Below are positions 30,170 through 33,275 of a stretch of 33,275 bases of DNA, one piece after another. Both the position numbers and the translations under genes were made by a program. The stretch spans positions 1 to 33,275 of the forward strand of contig JAEEYU010000027.1 in NCBI GenBank assembly GCA_016288315.1, read 5' to 3'. Source of the DNA: Clostridiaceae bacterium (GTDB taxonomy: Bacteria > Bacillota > Clostridia > Oscillospirales > Acutalibacteraceae). The notes below the pieces were generated by a model that saw nothing but the letters and a program-made list of their open reading frames with translations, ran no database searches and had not been told where the DNA came from. The first letter of the stretch is position 1. Each line of letters starts with the position of its first letter.

Positions 30170-32089
30170 TTATTGAATTTTAAGGTCGTCCGCTTTGACT
30201 ATTGCGCCGTCGGGGGAGCCGTTGACGGTTATTGCGACGCTGTCGCCCTTTGAGAGGATGATTGCGTCTTCACAGTCGGAGGCGGAGATTGAATAATAGG
30301 TGCTGCCTTGCGCGAGCTTGACATAATAGACGGTGTTGCCGCCGATGACCGCCTCGCGGATGTCGGCAACTGTGCCCGTAATTGCGCCTTCGGGGGCTGC
30401 GGGCTTTTCGGGTGTTGCGCCTTCGGGCTTGGTGTTTGCGTCGGTGCCGGGCTGTGTCTTGTCGGGGGCGGTGCCGTTTGCCTCGTTTTCAATCTGGTCT
30501 TCGACATCCTCGGCGTCAATGTTTGTTTTGATGCCGTTGCCTTCGAGGTCGTCTATATACTCCTTGAGGCAGGAGGACATATTGTCGCCCGTTGCGCCGA
30601 TTTTGTTATATTGGCGGACGTTTATGAGAGCATACTGCTGAACGATGCTCGATGCGTCCTTGAGCGAGAGGAAGTAGGTGGGCTCGCCGCCTATGTTGAG
30701 AAGGAGCGGGAAGGTTGCTGTGTAGCCCTTCTCCTTGACTCTGCCTTCAGCCGCCTCCTGCGCGGAGGTCTCGGTGCCGCCGGGGACCTCATAGTAAATC
30801 GACTGTTTTGTTCTCTGGTTGATAAGGATGAAGCCGGTGATTGAATCGTCGCTGGTTATTGAGGTTATGCCGGTATACATATAAACATCGTCGTCTTTTG
30901 CGATGTAGTTGTAGCCGCTGGTTGAAACATAGACGTTTTTCTGACCGAGCAGGGAGTTCCAGAAGCCGCCGTTGAATTTGCCGAAATAATTATACTGTGA
31001 GACGAGCATGTCGGAGTTGTAGATTCTGTCGAGCCAGGTTAAATCGTAGCCGTCCTTGCTGCCGTCGATTATCTCTTTTATTGTGTATTCGTGACAGGTG
31101 CCGTCCGCCTCGCACAGGATGATGCCCTTGACATCTTCGCCGCCGAAAAGACCGATGGTTTTGTCAATGACGGGGGTTACCCAGAAGGGCTTGCCGCTGT
31201 CATCAATCTCGAAGGTGGAGTCGCCGAACATATAGGTCGGGTATTCAAAACGCAGGTGGCGTTTTAAGAGCTCGTTGAAGTGCTCCGCGGGGGAGTAGCG
31301 GACGTAGCCGCCCTTGTCATCGGTGCACTCTACAAAGGAGGTGCTTTCATCCGCCATATCGACTATGATGTAGCCGGGGAGACCTTCGCCTGTGTTGGTT
31401 ATCCATTTGATTATGTTGGAATACTGAAGGGGAACAACACGCACGGGCTGTTCGCGGTAGTTTATCTGCGTGTATTCGGGGTAGACGGTGAACTGCGAGA
31501 CCTTGCCTAAGGATGCAAGCTCCGAGAGGGCTCTTGTGGCGAGGGAGGAGGCGGCGTCTTCGTCGAGCTTGGGGATTGAAGAAAAGCTCTCCGCCGTTTC
31601 TTCGTTGAGTTCGTCCCTGAGACTGCCCTTCTGGATGCCGGTTGAACCGTTGAAGGCGCTGTTGGCGTCAAGCTTCTCCTGAGCGTAGAGCGGTCTTGTG
31701 TTGGAGATGAGCTCGCTGTATCTGCCCGCGTGGAAGAACACGCTGGAAACGACCCAGCCGATGCCGACGGTGAGGGCGAGAATGCCGATGATTATTGCTG
31801 GAACGATTGATTTGCGCTTGACGTAGGGCATATATTCGGGCCTTTTTGAAGCGCCTGTGAGGATAGTGAGGCAGGCGATGAAGGCGGCCGCGACAATGCC
31901 GATATAGAGATAGAAATCATAGGATTTCGGGTTGATGGCGGGAACCATTACATAAAACGCGACAACCGCGACGATGAGGGCGCCGATTATGCTTAAAATG
32001 ATTTTAAGCGCGCCTTTTTCGGGCGGGATGACGATTTCTTTCTTTTTTGTTGCGCGTTCCTTTGAAAAATCTACTTTGATGGGATCCAT
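30170..32089 (-). CDS. Three-span membrane protein with extracytoplasmic domain and C-terminal OB-like domain
   Basis: 639 residues, family not recognised. Charged N-terminus, then three membrane spans (about 28-49, 58-79, 94-117). A large domain follows (about 120-530) with phrases such as EGLPGYIIVDMADESTSF, GGEDVKGIILCEADGTCHEY and SLKDASSIVQQYALINVRQY, which look conserved and folded. A Pro/Thr/Glu-rich linker (about 535-565) leads to a small beta-barrel-like end (ITGTVADIREAVIGGN onward, YYSISASD, GDSVAITV) typical of OB folds. The start has CAGGAG 8 bases ahead. It is a single-gene unit with its own promoter and terminator. No function should be assigned from these data. Confidence 0.85.
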   Translation of the reverse strand: MDPIKVDFSKERATKKKEIVIPPEKGALKIILSIIGALIVAVVAFYVMVPAINPKSYDFYLYIGIVAAAFIACLTILTGASKRPEYMPYVKRKSIVPAIIIGILALTVGIGWVVSSVFFHAGRYSELISNTRPLYAQEKLDANSAFNGSTGIQKGSLRDELNEETAESFSSIPKLDEDAASSLATRALSELASLGKVSQFTVYPEYTQINYREQPVRVVPLQYSNIIKWITNTGEGLPGYIIVDMADESTSFVECTDDKGGYVRYSPAEHFNELLKRHLRFEYPTYMFGDSTFEIDDSGKPFWVTPVIDKTIGLFGGEDVKGIILCEADGTCHEYTIKEIIDGSKDGYDLTWLDRIYNSDMLVSQYNYFGKFNGGFWNSLLGQKNVYVSTSGYNYIAKDDDVYMYTGITSITSDDSITGFILINQRTKQSIYYEVPGGTETSAQEAAEGRVKEKGYTATFPLLLNIGGEPTYFLSLKDASSIVQQYALINVRQYNKIGATGDNMSSCLKEYIDDLEGNGIKTNIDAEDVEDQIENEANGTAPDKTQPGTDANTKPEGATPEKPAAPEGAITGTVADIREAVIGGNTVYYVKLAQGSTYYSISASDCEDAIILSKGDSVAITVNGSPDGAIVKADDLKIQ

Positions 32090-32121
32090 TGTTTCAGCTC
32101 CTGTCGAGTAATATCCATTAA

Positions 32122-32150
32122 ATTATATATTAAAGCGAAAAAAAATACAA
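32122..32150 (-). promoter_or_regulatory. Promoter of the three-span membrane protein gene
   Basis: Minus strand TTGTAT (32150-32145), 17-base spacer, TATAAT (32127-32122), 33 bases ahead of the start codon. Confidence 0.7.
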
Positions 32151-32212
32151 GAGGTTTTTAATGTGCATACCGGGGCGGCGGATAAGGAGAGTATATTTAG
32201 TTATTTTGCGGT

Positions 32213-32242
32213 TTGACACGGCTTGTATTTATATGATATATT
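32213..32242 (+). promoter_or_regulatory. Promoter of glyA
   Basis: TTGACA (32213-32218), 18-base spacer, TATATT (32237-32242). The short leader to the start shows no room for a riboswitch. Confidence 0.65.
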
Positions 32243-32284
32243 AAGGGATGGTAAACTTATAATATCACAAAGGAGTGATTGCTG

Positions 32285-33275
32285 TTGTTCGCAGATTATC
32301 TTGACACAATAGGTTTTGTTTCAAAGGCGGACCCCGAAGTTGGCAAAGCTATGCAGGACGAGCTTTCAAGGCAGAGACGCAACATTGAGCTCATCGCATC
32401 GGAGAACATTGTTTCCCCCGCGGTTATGGCGGCTATGGGAAGCGTGCTTACAAACAAATATGCCGAGGGCTACCCCGGCAAAAGATATTACGGCGGCTGT
32501 GAATGCGTTGACGTGGTAGAGAACATTGCCATTGAGCGCGCGAAGGAGCTTTTCGGATGTAAATTCGCAAACGTTCAGGCGCATTCGGGCTCGCAGGCGA
32601 ACCTTGCCGCCTACTCAGCGCTTATTGCGCCGGGCGACACGGTAATGGGCATGAACCTTGCCCACGGCGGGCATCTCTCGCACGGCTCGCCCGTAAACAT
32701 GAGCGGCAAGCTCTACAACATTGTGCCCTACGGCGTAAACGACGACGGGTTCATTGACTATGACGAGCTTGACAGAATTGCAAAGGAAGTAAAACCGAAG
32801 CTTATTGTGGCGGGCGCTTCCGCCTACCCGAGAATAATTGATTTTGAGCGCATTTCAGAGACGGCGAAGTCGGTGGGCGCATATTTCATGGTTGACATAG
32901 CCCACATAGCAGGCCTTGTTGCCGCGGGGCTTCACCCCTCGCCCGTTGGCTGCGCGGACATTGTGACGACAACAACTCACAAGACGCTGCGCGGACCGAG
33001 AGGCGGTCTTATCATGACGAACGACGAGGAGATTGCAAAGGCGGTCAACAAGGCGATATTCCCCGGCAACCAGGGCGGTCCGCTCATGCACGTAATAGCC
33101 GCAAAGGCGGTCTGCTTCGGCGAAGCGTTAAAGCCCGAATTCAAAGAATATCAGAAGAACATCGTCAAGAACGCGGCGGCTCTTGCCGAAGGTCTTAAAA
33201 AGAGAGGCATAAACTGCGTGTCGGGCGGAACGGACAACCACCTTATGCTTGTTGACCTCAGGGGCACGGGCGTTA
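32285..33275 (+). CDS. glyA: Serine hydroxymethyltransferase, 3' truncated by the window
   Basis: Cytoplasmic pyridoxal-phosphate enzyme that interconverts serine and glycine while charging tetrahydrofolate with a one-carbon unit. 330 codons are visible and the frame runs off the window. Start: TTG at 32285 with AAGGAG 9 bases ahead; a TTG at 32279 is possible but too close to the ribosome site. Motifs: [87 protein letters not shown], and the cofactor-lysine site [17 protein letters not shown] (Lys about residue 237). All key residues present in the visible part. Divergent from the membrane-protein gene. Confidence 0.96.
   Translation, partial: MFADYLDTIGFVSKADPEVGKAMQDELSRQRRNIELIASENIVSPAVMAAMGSVLTNKYAEGYPGKRYYGGCECVDVVENIAIERAKELFGCKFANVQAHSGSQANLAAYSALIAPGDTVMGMNLAHGGHLSHGSPVNMSGKLYNIVPYGVNDDGFIDYDELDRIAKEVKPKLIVAGASAYPRIIDFERISETAKSVGAYFMVDIAHIAGLVAAGLHPSPVGCADIVTTTTHKTLRGPRGGLIMTNDEEIAKAVNKAIFPGNQGGPLMHVIAAKAVCFGEALKPEFKEYQKNIVKNAAALAEGLKKRGINCVSGGTDNHLMLVDLRGTGV

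Noticed and set aside
32243..32284. Riboswitch ahead of glyA
   Set aside because: Only about 40 bases of leader, no stem arrangement fitting a glycine, THF or SAM riboswitch.
1..33275. tRNA or rRNA genes
   Set aside because: No cloverleaf with a GTTC-type T arm or rRNA core sequence was seen on either strand, though a dedicated scan was not possible.

Overview
This 33 kb window looks like a chromosome segment of a Gram-positive, probably gut-dwelling Clostridia (Oscillospiraceae/Ruminococcaceae-like) bacterium. The evidence is strong AGGAGG-type ribosome sites, frequent TTG/GTG starts, a monoderm-style lipoprotein and secreted proteins without outer-membrane parts, BspA-like leucine-rich-repeat (LRR) surface proteins, an extracytoplasmic-function (ECF) sigma factor, and glycan-degrading genes of gut type. 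The species cannot be named from the sequence alone.

Layout. (1) 1-1.9 kb, + strand: end of a zinc/manganese ABC uptake operon (ATPase, permease, small OB-like lipoprotein) closed by a clear terminator. (2) 2.2-9.4 kb: glycan block. An MFS-type transporter and a membrane-anchored LRR protein form a minus-strand operon; a DUF4838 glycosidase-like protein follows, divergent from a GH92 alpha-mannosidase-like enzyme. The two divergent promoters appear to share one palindromic -35 hexamer. (3) 9.6-24.7 kb, all minus strand and visibly more AT-rich: a surface/secretion cluster, in transcription order DUF3137 protein, LemA, a 42-aa small protein, an ECF sigma factor fused through a membrane segment to an extracytoplasmic CAP domain, a secreted papain-like protease, a ~1,930-aa LRR protein, a 725-aa LRR/InlB-repeat protein, and a secreted coiled-coil protein. 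Several secreted products end in a similar short aromatic amphipathic helix, and a ~77-bp upstream element occurs twice. (4) 24.8-27.5 kb: a small mobile element with a large serine recombinase and a small acidic partner protein. (5) 27.6-29.9 kb, minus strand: GH43-like glycosidase plus sialidase-like (BNR) protein. (6) 30-33.3 kb: a three-span membrane protein of unknown role, then the start of glyA on the + strand.

How it may work together: regions 2 and 5 fit import and trimming of host or plant glycans. Region 3 reads as a candidate cell-surface signalling and adhesion island in which a membrane-tethered sigma factor could be controlled by its external CAP domain, possibly with help from the adjacent secreted protease, and could drive surface-protein genes. 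That last step is inference. Two families of short dispersed repeats sit in the gaps at 2.0-2.2 kb and 30.0-30.1 kb.
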